From positions 737,501-801,500 of the forward strand of contig WAEK01000008.1 of the NCBI GenBank assembly GCA_011634665.1: DNA of 64,000 bases, in the 5' to 3' direction. Origin of the DNA: Mortierella sp. BCC40632. Lineage: Eukaryota > Mortierellomycota > Mortierellomycetes > Mortierellales > Mortierellaceae. The stretch's first letter is position 1. Every line of letters starts with the position of its first letter. Shown piece after piece: positions 1-11,523 of the stretch. A program made the position numbers and the translations under genes. The notes under the pieces are model-generated. The model did no database searches. It had not been told where the DNA came from and saw nothing but the letters and a program-made list of their open reading frames with translations.

Positions 1-1466
1 GATAGTAGGCCAATGCAAACTTGAAGACAAAGAATGAGAGTCCCGAGGTGGTCTTGTGGGACAAGAGTCCCGTGGGGGCCGAGTGCGAACGGTGGTGGTG
101 ATGATGGTGTTGAGTTGATCCCTCGTCCTCATTGTCGTGCTTGGCTGCCTTTCGTGCACTACGGTCGACATTGAAGAGTTGACTCAACAGTGTTGGGAGG
201 ACAAAGAGCGCACCATAGTAGGCAAAGAATGGCTTTAGGAAATTGGACCAGTTGGTAAAATAGGCGAGCCGAGTGAGAATTGGCTCATTGTCCTATTGAC
301 ATTTTTTTTTTTTTTTTTTTAGAGAGAGAGAGAGAGAGAGAGAGAGATAAAATCAGTATTACATTAGCAGCTGGTACAGACTTGCTACAAGAAAGAAAAA
401 GAATAGATAACAAAACCTACCAGTTCCTTTGGCCAGGAAGCACAGAGAAAGGCAGTCAACTCAAGAGAAAAGGTGATCCACACAAATCCTGCACTGGTCG
501 AACCAAGGTCGTGTAGAAGCTTCCAACGGTCGTGCATGTACTTGGTGACACTACAACTGCCATCTGCGCAATGGACAAACCGAGATCGAAGTCCTTCACA
601 GGCCCAGGAGAACCAACCTTGTTCTTCGTCTTCGTCTTCGTCTGCGTGGTGGCTATGACGGCTGTGACGACGGTTGTGTGAATGAGAGTGACGATCCTTA
701 TTCTTGCCTGAACCACTTCCTTCACCCTGGGTGACGGCCCCGATAGCATGGCTAACAGTGGAGGAAAAGTCCTTGGAGGCCCTTCGGAGGGTCTCCTTTC
801 CGGAACGGACCTTTTCCTGGATCGAATGCTCGAATGAGTGTGCGAGGTCCTTTACTTCATGAAGCTCTTCCCGCATATGGGTCATAAAGTTCTTCACCTG
901 GTGTTCAGAGAGAGGGTCCTCAGCACTCTCCGAGTCTGAGTCTTGGCTTTTTTTTTTTTTTTTTTTTTTAATAATATATGAAAGGTAGATAAAAGCGTAA
1001 TCCCGTGATGGATCGAGGTAAAGCAAGTCGAGAGGGAGGCTTTGGTGAGGAAAGGAGAACAAAAAAAAGACGCGCTCACTTCCTCTTCCTCCTCTTCCAC
1101 ACACCTCCACACTCACAGAGCGAAAAAAAAAATCAATTTTGCTGCCGTCATCGTGTCTTACCTGGTTCGAGTGGCCGCTGATTTTTTCTTGGACGATCGA
1201 CCCGCACGGCCTCGCGGTCCATCCGACGTCTCTTCACCATCCTCTGTCGCTGAGGACAAGCTTGTCAATCGACTTGTCTCTGTCGAGCGACGGCCACTTC
1301 GGCGTGAAGGGGCCGTCTGTTCTGTGATCGATGATCGTCGACTGCTGGAGGTGGACATACCCGGACTGTCCTCACGCACAAGGTCGCGCAGGGATGGATC
1401 ACTGGCACCGTGCTTTGCAATATGCGCTCTAGTACCCAATAATGACTCGAGAGTGTCAACCAAGAG

Positions 1467-1498
<32 letters not shown>

Positions 1499-1812
1499 TT
1501 TTTATAATAGCGTCCTCGTCCTCCTCCTCCTTCCATGTAAACGCGCCTGGGATTGCCCAAGAGTACGTTTTCTCCATATGTTTGTAAATATTTTACCTGA
1601 TCCTGTCAACAAGGTCCTCGCGGATACCGTCGTCGGAGAGGCCAAGACTGGTGGCAAGCTCTAAGAAGAGGGAAGCATTGAAACAAAAAAAGGCTGATCA
1701 GAAACTGGATTAGGTGTAGATAGTCAATAGTCAAAAAAAAAAAAAGTGAAAAAGTCAAGAGTGGTCTACCCTTGAGCTCGTTCTTGCGTCTCTTGGAGAG
1801 AGGAGAAGACAT
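1..1812 (-). CDS. SAP-like N-terminal, multi-membrane-segment protein (partial, C-terminus off window)
   Basis: Conserved-looking fungal protein, function not recognised. Reading the minus strand, exons are about 1812-1770, 1660-1597, roughly 1471-1162 (5' edge uncertain), 946-421 and 292-1, the last running off the window. The first two exons give a start MSSPLSKRRKNELK joined to ELATSLGLSDDGIREDLVDRI, the helix-extended-helix shape of a SAP/HeH-like domain. A Ser/Arg-rich basic linker follows, then a segment with amphipathic helix character (FMTHMREELHEVKDLAHSFEHS), a His/Asp/Glu-rich tract, and hydrophobic segments (GFVWITFSLELTAFLCASW; FFAYYGALFVLPTLLSQLF; another starting at the window edge). 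SAP plus terminal membrane spans suggests a nuclear-envelope or ER protein that could contact DNA; this is inference. Introns carry long A/T runs. The exon 3 acceptor could not be placed in frame, so that junction is provisional. A reticulon-like protein is the main alternative. Confidence 0.6.
321..348. repeat. (AG)n microsatellite next to poly-T
   Basis: A 20-nt T run followed by about 14 AG units lies inside the last visible intron of the SAP-like membrane gene. On the coding strand it reads as a pyrimidine tract followed by an A run just before the acceptor at 293-294. Confidence 0.9.
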
Positions 1813-2513
1813 GTAGTGGGGAGAAGAAAAAAGAGAGAGAAAGGAGGAAAGAAAGAGGAGAGAGTAGAGTGAAGGACTGGCCCGAGGTCCGAGTCAAAGA
1901 TGGATCGAGGTTGGATCGAGGTTGGATCGAGGTGATCGTGTGGATGCTAATCTTCCCCAGATGTAGTTATCAGTCGTGTGAATGCGTTGAGTGTGTGAGA
2001 AAGAGAAGGAAAGAGAGAGAGAGAGAGAAAGAGGAATAGGGAGCGAGTCAAGAGAGAGTGTGTGTGCCGGGGCAGAAGAGTCACGTCCAGGCGACAAGCG
2101 AGACCTTTAGCTCGGTGGCTGGTTGGGCCTTTTTTTTTTTTTTTTTTTCATCCTCTCTCGTTCTCTCTTTCTCTTTCCTCTCTCTCTTCTCTCTCGCTCT
2201 CCTTTCAACGTCTCAGACATGTTCCCAACGCATACTTGTTTTTGCTTCGTACAAGTGGCTCAGGGTAAGGTTGGATTTGGAATCGCTTTCCCCTCGCAGT
2301 GCTCGCTCCCTTTATCCACCCTACAACTACCCACTTCACACCACACTCCCTTGCAAAGGTGATACTGAAAATAAAATATAGAAAAGAGTACGAGTTTTAT
2401 TCATCGACTGTACTGTGTGATGAGTGGCAGAAGGAGTCACTCAAGGGTCTTGACACCATGATAGAGAGAGAGGGAGAGAGAGAAGATAGAAAGGCGGTTT
2501 CAGGCCCTTTCAT
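1813..2513. other. Intergenic region with purine/pyrimidine tracts
   Basis: This region is upstream of the SAP-like gene (minus strand) and downstream of the small secreted protein gene. It holds three near-identical direct copies of GGTTGGATCGA at about 1900-1930, GA-rich stretches, a T run at about 2130-2148 and an AATAAA-like signal near 2369. Short open frames here are low-complexity. No gene is supported. Confidence 0.6.
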
Positions 2514-2801
2514 TTAGGTTCTCCAGTAGTGAGAAGCGCAGACAGGGTTGTCAAGAGTGGACTTGGAGCACCAGAACTGGTAGCCGTTGCTTGCAGAGCA
2601 GTCACCCCAGCAGTTGGCACCCTTTCTGTTCAAAGCAGCCTTGAAGTTTCTGCACCACTCTCCATCAACGGGATCGTTGTTCTTGCAGTTGTAACCGCAG
2701 GTGTTGTTATCCTCCCAGCCAGAGCGGCAGACGACGAAACCCTGGACGTTGGCGACGAGCAAGGTGGCAACCAAAGCGACGGTAGTAGCGGTGAACTTCA
2801 T
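2514..2801 (-). CDS. Small secreted 8-cysteine protein
   Basis: Intronless 95-aa protein. The first 21 residues (MKFTATTVALVATLLVANVQG) form a classic signal peptide. The mature part of about 74 residues has eight cysteines in the order C-x8-C-x3-C-x10-C-x13-C-x3-C-x10-C-x10-C, many Trp/Asn/Gly, and ends HYWRT. This is the profile of a small secreted fungal protein: disulphide-stabilised, and possibly an effector or antimicrobial-type peptide. No family was recognised and no catalytic motif is visible. The start is the only Met that gives a signal peptide. A TATA-like GTATAAAAAG lies about 210 nt upstream on the minus strand (about 3009-3018). Confidence 0.75.
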   Translation of the reverse strand: MKFTATTVALVATLLVANVQGFVVCRSGWEDNNTCGYNCKNNDPVDGEWCRNFKAALNRKGANCWGDCSASNGYQFWCSKSTLDNPVCASHYWRT

Positions 2802-3008
2802 TCTATGGTTAGGAAGAGCGCAAAGAAAAGAGTGGATTCAGGAGAGGTGAGTGATGAGTTTTCTCTTGTAAAAGGGTAGTGGAAACAAAGTGGAGAGGGG
2901 TAGGGAAGAGAGGAGTCTTGGCGTACTTGGATGAGTAGGGCTTGTTGTTCTTGAGAGAGAAAGAGGAGCTTGACTTGGATGAGGATTGTTGACCAGGAGA
3001 TCTGGTGC

Positions 3009-3018
3009 CCTTTTTATA
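3009..3018 (-). promoter_or_regulatory. TATA-like box for the small secreted protein gene
   Basis: The minus strand reads GGTATAAAAAGGGC here, about 210 nt upstream of the ATG at 2801. A strong TATA box fits an inducible secreted-protein gene. The transcription start is not known, so the 5' leader length is unverified. Confidence 0.45.
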
Positions 3019-4061
3019 CCTATTCCTTTTACTAGTGATCGTTGCCACCCTACCCTCAGCACCACCCCTGGGAAGAGGAGCTCTAACAGAATTTGGCCCT
3101 TTGAGTGGTTAATCGATTGTCGAGAGCTCAAGGGAATTGCCTTGGAGTGGACCGAACCTGTCATCTTCGAGGACACGGGTCTACGAGCCGACATTTGCAA
3201 AGGGGGAAGGGGGACAGACTGCGAGAAAGAGGAGAAAAAAGCGACAGCCAACGCTTACTAGGGCAGTAACAAAACTCCGCAATGTGGCAAGGGTTCAACA
3301 CGCGTCTCTTGCTAGAGCAGCACTTTTGATGGCACTTCTCTCTCTCTCTGGGTACAATATTGCAATCTCATTCGCTCGAGGTCGTGGTGACAACGGCTCA
3401 AGGGAACAAATACGACCGTTGAGGGATTATTTGTTTGGCCTGATGCAATGTCGCCGCTGTTCTGCAGTGCCACAACAACGACATTTGGAATCATCAAGGT
3501 TTAGCTCATGCAAAAAAATAGTGAATTTTACTATGGGACGTGCGCGTTCGTATTGGCTCTTTCTGTTTGACAGGATGGACAAAGGTCGTTTGGCCTCTCA
3601 CGTCCACCGGTCCATTCTCAAATGGTACTCCGCGCAAATATCTCGCACGCCGTTCTCTATTGGCTCTAGAGAGCCACCGCCCTTTCGTTCCAGTGAACAA
3701 GGCCCAGAGGATGGTGCTGAGTCGTTATGCTCCATTATTCAGGGAACACAAAGTAATCGCTGGGCCCTCTGTACCTCTCGCGGTCCCAGCAACACCTGTA
3801 AGCGGCATGGAGTCCTATAATTACTACCCTGCATAAGGAATACAGGAAAGAGACAGTGGGAACGCAGCGCCGTTTATCCTAGCCAATGGATCAGGTAATC
3901 CACGTTCCTCATCCCAACCATACTCGGCAATTTCTAGCCGCCGTTCCTGACAATTCATGCAGCCCTAATCGAGCGAAACGGGTCAACAGGCCTACTGTCC
4001 TCACTTGTTCCAATCACCAATAAACATTGGCGAGAGCCTCTTTTTCTTTCTTTTTCTTTTT

Positions 4062-4097
<36 letters not shown>

Positions 4098-4711
4098 TCT
4101 TCTCATGTACTCTTTCTCTTTCTCTTCAGATGGATCTCAATAACACGTCCACTGATCGATCTAAGATGTGATGGTCTAGTCATTTTCTCAACAACCATAC
4201 GTTTCTCGGTCTTTGTAAAATGGTGGCAAAATGGACGGCGCGATTGCAGTTGACCGCAGATTCTTGGAAGAGACAGGAAGATACATGGAATAGTACGAAG
4301 TACCTTCTACACAATGCACGGGGAAGAAAAAGAAAAAGGAAAGGGGGGAAAAAAAAGATCTAATCTCTGGGACGCCGTCTCTCAGCATTCACACGATGCT
4401 TGCCATTATTGGCCATGGGCTGTCAGGGCAACGCTCTACAATCCGTAGAATCAGAGAGTTTTTTTGCTAGGAAAGAACCGAGTCATAATAGGCGTAAAAT
4501 GGCGAAAACACTCATTAAGGTACGCCCTTCCTCCCTTTTCTACCTACCTTCATGGGCACTGACAGGTTGACAGGCTGCGCAGAAAAGTTGTGGAGAGCGA
4601 GAGCGAGAGATTGAGGAGACCCGTGGAAAGGGTTTCGGAAGTGATGCGGCAAAATGAAATGAAAGAGCCATGCCGGGCCGATCTGTCCCGTGGTAGAAGA
4701 GGGAGAGTGAC

Positions 4712-4714
<3 letters not shown>

Positions 4715-4760
<46 letters not shown>
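4715..4760. repeat. (AG)n microsatellite
   Basis: About 23 uninterrupted AG units. Confidence 0.95.
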
Positions 4761-4764
<4 letters not shown>

Positions 4765-4931
4765 AAAGGGAAAGAGAGTGCATTCTCATCATCTGTGAGA
4801 GTCAATGATGAAATTCCTGCGGGCGTGATCCTCTTGGGCGTATAGGTTCCTGATTTATCAAGCTATTTCAGGGCAAGAAGAGCAAGGATTGCAGAGTTTG
4901 GCAGTGCAGTGAGGAGAGAGTGTGCGTGTGC

Positions 4932-4933
<2 letters not shown>

Positions 4934-4972
<39 letters not shown>
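4934..4972. repeat. (AG)n microsatellite
   Basis: About 19 uninterrupted AG units in the presumed promoter or 5' leader region of the U5-40K gene, about 140 nt before its ATG. Confidence 0.95.
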
Positions 4973-4976
<4 letters not shown>

Positions 4977-5110
4977 AGAGAAAAAAAGTGTATGTATGAA
5001 GTGTGTCAGTGAGGGGGCTGTTCACCTTAATCAGACGATCACTGCGATCACTTTCATTGCTTTCATTCTCTCCCTCTCCCTCTCATTCTCATTCCCACTC
5101 TCGCATCACA

Positions 5111-6789
5111 ATGGACAAACGCAAAAGCCCTCCTCTTCTAGAAGAACCAGCCAGCAAACGAACTCGGCCTAGGTGGGAGATGGCCATGGCTCGGAGACGA
5201 CTCCGCATTGGCGAAGCCATGTCTGTTACGGTAACTCCGGTCGTGTCCCTCTCTAACTCTCTGCATCCAAATGGAGACATTGCACAGCAGCACATTGTGT
5301 CAAGTCAAATGAAGAGAGGGAAAGGAGAGGGGGAAAGGAGAATGACCCGATGTATTAATAATGAAGACATTACTGATCAATACCCAAACTTGTTCATCCA
5401 CGTCTCCAGCCTGCAGCGCAATCCATTCAGGTACCATTACGAGGACAGAAAGGCGAAGTCTACTCGTGTAAATTCAGTCCGGGAGGAGACTGTGCTGCGT
5501 CCGCAGGCACTGAGCGGAGCATTTGTAGGTGGAGAGAGTTACTGCGCTTTTTTCTTCCGCTCGTTTTTTTTTTTTTACAGGACAACTTGAATAGCAAAAG
5601 GGTGCGAGAGAGGATGAGTGGGAGCACCCCTGCACACACCTGGAGATTCTTATCACTGACCGAAGATTCTTCTCTCTAAACTAGACCTTTGGAACACTCG
5701 CGGCGACTGCTCCAGCTATGGGATCATCAAGGGTCACCTCGGTCCGATCCAGGAGCTTCACTGGTCTAGAGACGGGAGGTAAGTCCTTCTTCTCGAGTCA
5801 CAAGGCTTGTCAAAAGCGCGACCTCCGTGCCTACGACGACATGGACTAATATATCCCCTCCCTTTTGCATGCGCGCCTCCTTCCCCCTCCTCCTCGCTAC
5901 TTTAGCGCAATCTTTACAGCTAGTACGGACACGACATGCGGCGTTTTTGATTCTCAGACTGGAGTCCGAAGTAGGATCTTGCGGGGACATACTCGTAGTG
6001 TTAACTGTTGTTCTCCAGACAAGACAGTGCCAACTCTTCTTGTAAGCGGTTCGAACGACGGCTTTACAAAGGTAAGATGATCGAAAACGCAACTGGGGCT
6101 TCTTTTACCCCCCCCCTTCCCTCCACGTAACGCATGATTTGTTGGTGCACGGAAAAAGATTGAAAGACTGCGCGGCCCTGAACGGGGTTTGAAAATGTAA
6201 ACTTCTCTGACCATCCTGTTCTTTGCCTTTCTTTCTCCACCACTTAAGCTCTGGGACGTTCGTGCTAAAGGGGCCGTGGCAACATTTGAGTCCCGGCATG
6301 AAGTCAATGCCACAGCCATCTCTCAGGGAGGTGCTCTTTTATACACAGCAGGATCTCAAAACACCATTTCTATCTGGGATGGTCGAATGCGGTCAGTGAT
6401 CTTTTCTTTAAAAGGACATCTGGACAATATATCAGGTATCCAACTTTCTCCGGACGAACTTCGACTTCTTTCCTATGGCTCTGACAATACGCTCCGGATA
6501 TGGGACCTGAGACCCATGGTAGCGACCAAGAGTCGATTGCTTTGTACTTTTTTAAGGGGTGGACATCATCAGGCGAGTACATATCAACCGACACGACCTT
6601 CTTGGTCCAAAGATGGGGTTTTTGTTGGTGTTGGTGGAACGGAAGGCAGGATTACTCTCTGGGATACAATCACGGGCAACTTGTTTCCCGAGGTAGTGGG
6701 GCATTATGGACATGTACATGAAGTAGACTTTCATCCGTCGGAACCAGTTGGTAAGGGAAAAGGTGGAGACGTACACAAGTTTTTTTTTT

Positions 6790-6845
<56 letters not shown>

Positions 6846-6960
6846 GATCATGATTATTCAATTCGTTTTTTTTCTTTCCCGCCAACTTTTCTTTTTCTTT
6901 GGTATAGTTGCATCGTGTGGTTCGGACAGGAATGTCCTTCTATCTAAATTTCTCTCTTGA
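5111..6960 (+). CDS. SNRNP40: U5 snRNP 40-kDa-type WD40 protein (six exons)
   Basis: Spliceosomal WD40 propeller that associates with Prp8 in the U5 snRNP (family knowledge). Exons by frame continuity and GT-AG sites: 5111-5230, 5410-5524, 5685-5778, 5906-6071, 6249-6750 and 6908-6960, giving 349 aa against about 357 in the human protein. The basic N-terminus (MDKRKSPPLLEEPASKRTRP) leads into VPLRGQKGEVYSCKFSPGG, which parallels the human LSGHEGEVYCCKFHPNG. Later WD repeats follow, with KGHLGPIQELHWS, LRGHTRSVNCC, VSGSNDGFTKLWDVR, TISIWDGR, LRIWDLRPM and ITLWDT, and the last blade ends VASCGSDRNVLLSKFLS. The intron at 6751-6907 carries a (GTT)n tract. The order of blades and the RPM linker after WDL favour SNRNP40 over other WD40 proteins. 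It converges on the Kelch gene. Confidence 0.85.
6791..6846. repeat. (GTT)n microsatellite inside a U5-40K intron
   Basis: About 18 GTT units preceded by a T run, lying wholly within the last intron (6751-6907) of the WD40 gene. Length polymorphism here would not alter the protein unless splicing is affected. Confidence 0.95.
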
Positions 6961-7358
6961 GAGACAAAAAAAAAAAAGGGAAGAATCTTCACATTTCCCT
7001 CCTCTCATACTTTCTCGGCAGAGAACAGAGGTCTTCCTCGCAAATACGGAACAGCTTGAAAAAGAGGTGCCAGGTAAAGTATCTCTTCCACCTTACTATT
7101 CTCTGAGGAACTGCTCAAAAAGGAAGCCTAACTAACCGGGTGCTATGCTGATCAGCTGCTCTCTATGGATAGTATGACCAATGACCGATAAAACAAACGA
7201 CTGTCCTTTAGTCTTGTTAGGGCAAAATTGCCGCATATTGGAAAACAATCCTACCATTCCCAAAAGATTGACAAAGCGACGAATTCAAGCAATACTTTGC
7301 TGTATAGTAGAATTGAAAGAAGGAAAGAAAAAAAAATAAAAGATACCCTCTCTGTACA
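6961..7358. other. Convergent 3' intergenic region
   Basis: The 3' ends of the U5-40K gene (plus) and the Kelch membrane protein gene (minus) face each other across about 400 bp of AT-rich sequence. No additional gene was seen. Confidence 0.6.
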
Positions 7359-9411
7359 TTATTCAGTATTCCGAACTTGAGGATTTCTAGATCTAGGTGG
7401 ATCCACAACCTGAAAAAGGTTCTCATGGACCGTTCGTGGCTTCATGGGTATAGGTGGGGGTGGAGGACAATATGTCTTTGATGTGTCCAACTGTTGTTCA
7501 CTCTGGGCAATATGATAGACTCCAGTTGTTGGAGAGTTCTCGGATGGAGGTGGAATTGGAAAAGTGGTAGGCCCCGAATAGTTCCCTTGCGCCGCACTCG
7601 AGTCGTAGCCGACACTGGCTTGACCTTGGTTAGGCCATGGGTTCGCACCAAAATTGGTTTGGCCTTGGTTAGGCCAAGGGTTTGCACTAAAATCGGCTTG
7701 GCCTTGGTTGGGCCAAGTATTCTCTAGTAGAATATCATCGGCTTGTTTTTCCTCTTCCTGTCGGTTTCTTCTTTTGGTCTTGGACGCCTTCCAGAACAAA
7801 ATAATCGCTGCTGTAATACAAATCACCCCAACACATCCCATTACGATCCCGACGATTGCCGGTGTTTCTACTGAGCCACTTTTGGAGCCCGTATCTGGTG
7901 ATGAGCTTGATTTGCTTCCACCGCCAGAAGTCGAGCTGGGGCCTGTGCTGGGGCCTGTGCTGGGGCCTGTGCTGGTGGTTGGGTTGATGACTCCATCAGG
8001 AGAGAATTGCTTGATATATGTATCCGATCTGAGATCATAAAGAAGTACAATAGGGTTGACGGTTGCGACGCCATCATCACCTAGTATTTTCGAAGGGTAG
8101 CCCAATGGGGACGAGAGGAGAAGTGTTTTAGTCACCGCTCTCTCTGATTTAGACTCTCTCTCTCTCAAAAAAGGGGAAGCAACTCGATCATTCTCCAGAG
8201 TGACACCTTGGCAATCTTACCTCCCCAAGCGATAAAAGTGTTCTTCACAAGCGTGCATGAAGTATAAGACCTGTAAAAACCAAATGGTTTTCCTGCCTTC
8301 CATGTCCTTGAGTCTACATCGAAGATATAGAGGTCATCCAAGAGCGGACGAACACCCGCCGTGCGCCGTCCTGCAAACACAACGATCTTTGATCCATCTT
8401 CATCTATCCAAATTGGGGAAGAGGCATACATTGTTATTATCAATTTTCTTTTTTTTTTTTTTTTCCAGTGAAAAAAAAAAAAAAAAAAGAGGGATAAAAA
8501 AGTCACTAAAAGATCTGCAAGACCGAATTTAGACTCGCAGCTACTTACTGATGGCCATGCAAAAATCGGCCCGAGCGACTGGTGGTGTTCCTGAGACTGG
8601 CTATAGGAATTCGGTTGAAAAGGACGTTTAGCAAAGAATGAACGGTGGTAAAGAGCAAGGAGGAGGGGAGGAGGGGAAGGGGAGGAAGAGGAGGAGTAAA
8701 GACAGAAGGAAGGAGGATGAGATAGCTGTTGCTTTTGTCACATACCAGTACAGACCACTCTCCAGTGCTTGGGATGAACAACAACAACGTAGAAGTGTCA
8801 CGAGTGCTCCCGTTGTAGGTATAGCCACCATGGTAGATAATGCCTCTGTGCTTTGGCGACCACACAGCACTGTAAAATGATGTATCACGTAGTCCATTCG
8901 CCGTGACATTAGTGGTGGATAGTGTGGAGGCAGTTGGGTCAAAGACAAGCATCTGGGATCTATTGTTCACCGAGCTAGGGAGGTAAATAATTCCCGTTTC
9001 TGGATCCGTCACTGCCGTAAGTTGTTGTTCAAAACCGGCGACGACCGGATTGTTCTGAGACCACTTTTGACTGCTCAGGTTATAGGTCCAGAGAAAGGGT
9101 GTAGAAGCGCTAAAGGTATAGAGCATAGTTCCTTCTCTATTCATGGCCGCGGGTCCATACCAAATCCTTGGCCCAGGTTGTAGTCTCTCCCAAACTGGAT
9201 TGGAAACACTCCAAGGAACGGAAAGGTCAACAGAATAGAATTGGTCTAAAGCTATGCCGCCATCACGTATAGGACCTGAGCTATATCCACCAACGATATA
9301 GAACTTGTTCCCATAGCGAACACTTGCAGCTCCTGATACGGGCGAGGGAGGAGGTGGTTGGGCGCGCACAAGGGGCAGAGGTATGAGAAACAGAAGAAGG
9401 AGCAATCGCAT
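7359..9411 (-). CDS. Secreted Kelch-repeat protein with single transmembrane segment and proline-rich tail (four exons)
   Basis: Minus-strand exons 9411-8746, 8600-8549, 8403-8221 and 8080-7359 join in frame to 540 aa. Residues 1-17 (MRLLLLLFLIPLPLVRA) form a signal peptide. The ectodomain carries Kelch blades (FYIVGGYSSGP, ...GIIYHGGYTYNGS, KIVVFAGRR...LDDLYIFDVDSRTWKAG, FIAWGGDDGV). A Ser/Thr/Gly/Pro stalk with repeated TGPSTGPS units precedes one membrane span (AIVGIVMGCVGVICITAAII) and a basic stop-transfer KASKTKRRNR. The cytoplasmic tail has three copies of a WPNQGQ(A/T) motif, a proline run and PPIPMKPR, a likely SH3-type ligand. Such Kelch-TM proteins are probable cell-surface recognition or adhesion molecules in fungi; the ligand is unknown. 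Introns 8745-8601 and 8548-8404 split the beta-propeller, the latter containing A/T runs. Confidence 0.8.
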
Positions 9412-11370
9412 TGTTCAAGCGATGAGGTTGTTTGAGAGGAATGAGATTGTTGATTAGCCAGAAATGAAAAAGAAAAAAAGGAAAAAGAGAGAAAGAAAAA
9501 AAAAAAAAAAAAAAAAAAAAGAAGGGGCGTTGTTGACATTTTCATCATCACGAGCACAAAAACAACCTTTGCCGAGGAAAGCGTCGGACTAAATGGAAAA
9601 CCTCTTTCTCTTTGTGGTACGGGCTCACGAATGCCTCTTTGGCGAACTGAGCGCCTGAGGCTATGCAAACATCACGTAACAACCATTGACCGAGAGAGCT
9701 TTAATCTTGTATAGTATCGATGGGACAGCGTTAGCCATGCTGCTGCGCTAGTCATGTTCTAGTCATGGGGTGGATAGTCATGTTTCTTGTTAGAATGCGG
9801 AGATGAACAGTAGGCGTTTCTGAAGACGCGTCCGTTGGAAGGGGAAAGGTCTCAGTCCCAGGAAACTACAGAGTTGGATGCTGAGCAGGACAAGCCACAT
9901 CTTTTTGTTTTTTAAAACCATCTCAGATCCAGACAACTGGCATGATCCTTCTTCTCCCTCCACCCACCCACCCGCGTTGAATGATCATGGAAAGGTAAGT
10001 GGTTTCTCCATCGCCACACTACTCAACATAGACAACGGAAAAAGAAAGCACACCTAAATAAACACGAGGCTCTGATTCCATGTGTATGCAAGCTGTGAGT
10101 ATGGGGCTGAGTATTGTTGTCTGTGTTGTCTGTGATACAGTTAGTTTTTTTTTTACCCCCTATCCTCTCTTTCCCCTTCATTTTCAAACCCTCGGCATTT
10201 GACCAGCTATCCTTTTCTTCCATGGATCTTTGGTCACTCTAACGAGGAAGAGTAACCTGCTCTTAAAAAGAATGAAATATGGTTTCCACTCTAGTTGGCC
10301 AGTTTCTTCTTCGTCACTTGTACTTTGTGCTTGGCGGACGAGCAACATCCCTTCTCCATTCCCCCATCATTGATTTCTGTAGTATTATTAGTGTTTTCTG
10401 TTCAGCAGCTTCATTAAAATGCCATTCGCAACATATTCAATAATGTTTGGTTGGGCAGGGTGTCTTTGACGCTTATGCCATCTTATGCCACTGGAACAAT
10501 ATTTGAGCAGGTGATCCAGGAGCGCAGCACGAGTGCGAACAGGCTTCGAAAGCCTGGGCCTTGGGGTTTATCTTTACGCTTGAAATTTTGGACAATTGTT
10601 CGCAAAGCATTTATTACTGAACTTTTCCACTAGTATACTGTATTGGATTTTACCTGTTCTCCCCAAGTGGAAGTGGCTGTTAAATATGGGGTGTAGTTGA
10701 GTGTGAACCATGGATCAATAACAAGGACTGTGGGATGAGTAGGACAAGAGCCATACCTACACTTCAAGGACTTGCCAACACTGTGAGTTCCCATGCTTTT
10801 AATCGAATGGAAAGTCACTCCTTTTCACCCAGTAGTTCGTCAGCACTAAGTGATAGGTGAAACTGTTGACCCAACCGTTACAGACATTCTGAGAGCGTCG
10901 AAGGAACGGCCCTGTCTGAATAGAGGCTGTGGTGCTGCTGAATTCAGGGCCCCTAGAGTTGCTCATCCCCAACGCATCTTTTTTCAAGGACTTCATCTGC
11001 CAATGTAGTACGCCCTGCCAATAGGTCTAGCATTGCTGCGTGCTCAGTATTTGTTTGAAGGCAAAAAAAAAAAAAAAAAAAAAAAAAATCAAGGTTTTAG
11101 TCAAAAACATGCATAATTGTCCGTGCCCCAGTTAGTCAAGCACCAGAGAGCAAAATACTAGCGAGCTGGGAGCCATGGAGTCATACACCATTAAGTCTTG
11201 TCCCAGGGAAAGAGGCCAGCAAACGACAGGTAGTTGTCCTCTATACAAGAAAAGGCTATCAGTATCACTTATCCCGAGAGAGAGAAGCGGCGACAGGGCT
11301 AAATTTGTGAAAAGGCACCAAAACTAACTCCACAGAATGGAAGAATAAAGGAATACCATTGGTGTGGTAA
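9412..11370. other. 2-kb intergenic region
   Basis: Upstream of the Kelch gene (minus), with A/T runs near 9499-9520 and 11062-11088. Open frames at 10023-10223 and 10630-10996 (minus) have no recognisable features. No supported gene before the promoter block of array copy 1. Confidence 0.5.
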
Positions 11371-11375
11371 AGGTT

Positions 11376-11434
11376 GCACAAGGGCGAAGCTTTGAGCCTT
11401 GTGGCTTGCCACCAGTTACTTTTTCCTCAGGCAC
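11376..11434 (+). promoter_or_regulatory. Conserved promoter block, array copy 1
   Basis: GCACAAGGGCGAAG, then after about 25 nt TTACTTTTTCCTCAGGCA, about 90-150 nt before the copy 1 ATG. The same two-part block recurs before other copies, best in copies 2, 3 and 5. A shared upstream activating site or core promoter is inferred from conservation alone. Confidence 0.6.
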
Positions 11435-11523
11435 GTTTATCGACGCTCTTGTATTCCACCTTGCGCATTCTTTTCCCCCCATCTACTCTTTATACTCCCT
11501 CCCCCAGCACATCACAACAAAAC

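Larger units (their letters stand above)
2820..5110. other. 2.3-kb intergenic region, no gene recognised
   Basis: Open frames exist at about 3137-3836, but they have atypical composition, no family resemblance and overlap each other, so I do not call a gene. The region contains a 31-nt-class T run (about 4063-4096), an AG microsatellite at 4715-4760, another at 4934-4972, and CT-rich promoter-like sequence just before the U5-40K start at 5111. Confidence 0.5.

Noticed and set aside
3137..3836. Overlapping open frames of 227 and 98 aa
   Set aside because: Low-complexity or random-looking sequence, no motif, overlapping in two frames, and no promoter or splice support.
6748..6960. 70-aa frame with a poly-Leu tract
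   Set aside because: The Leu run is the intronic GTT microsatellite; only its last 17 residues are the true final exon of the WD40 gene.
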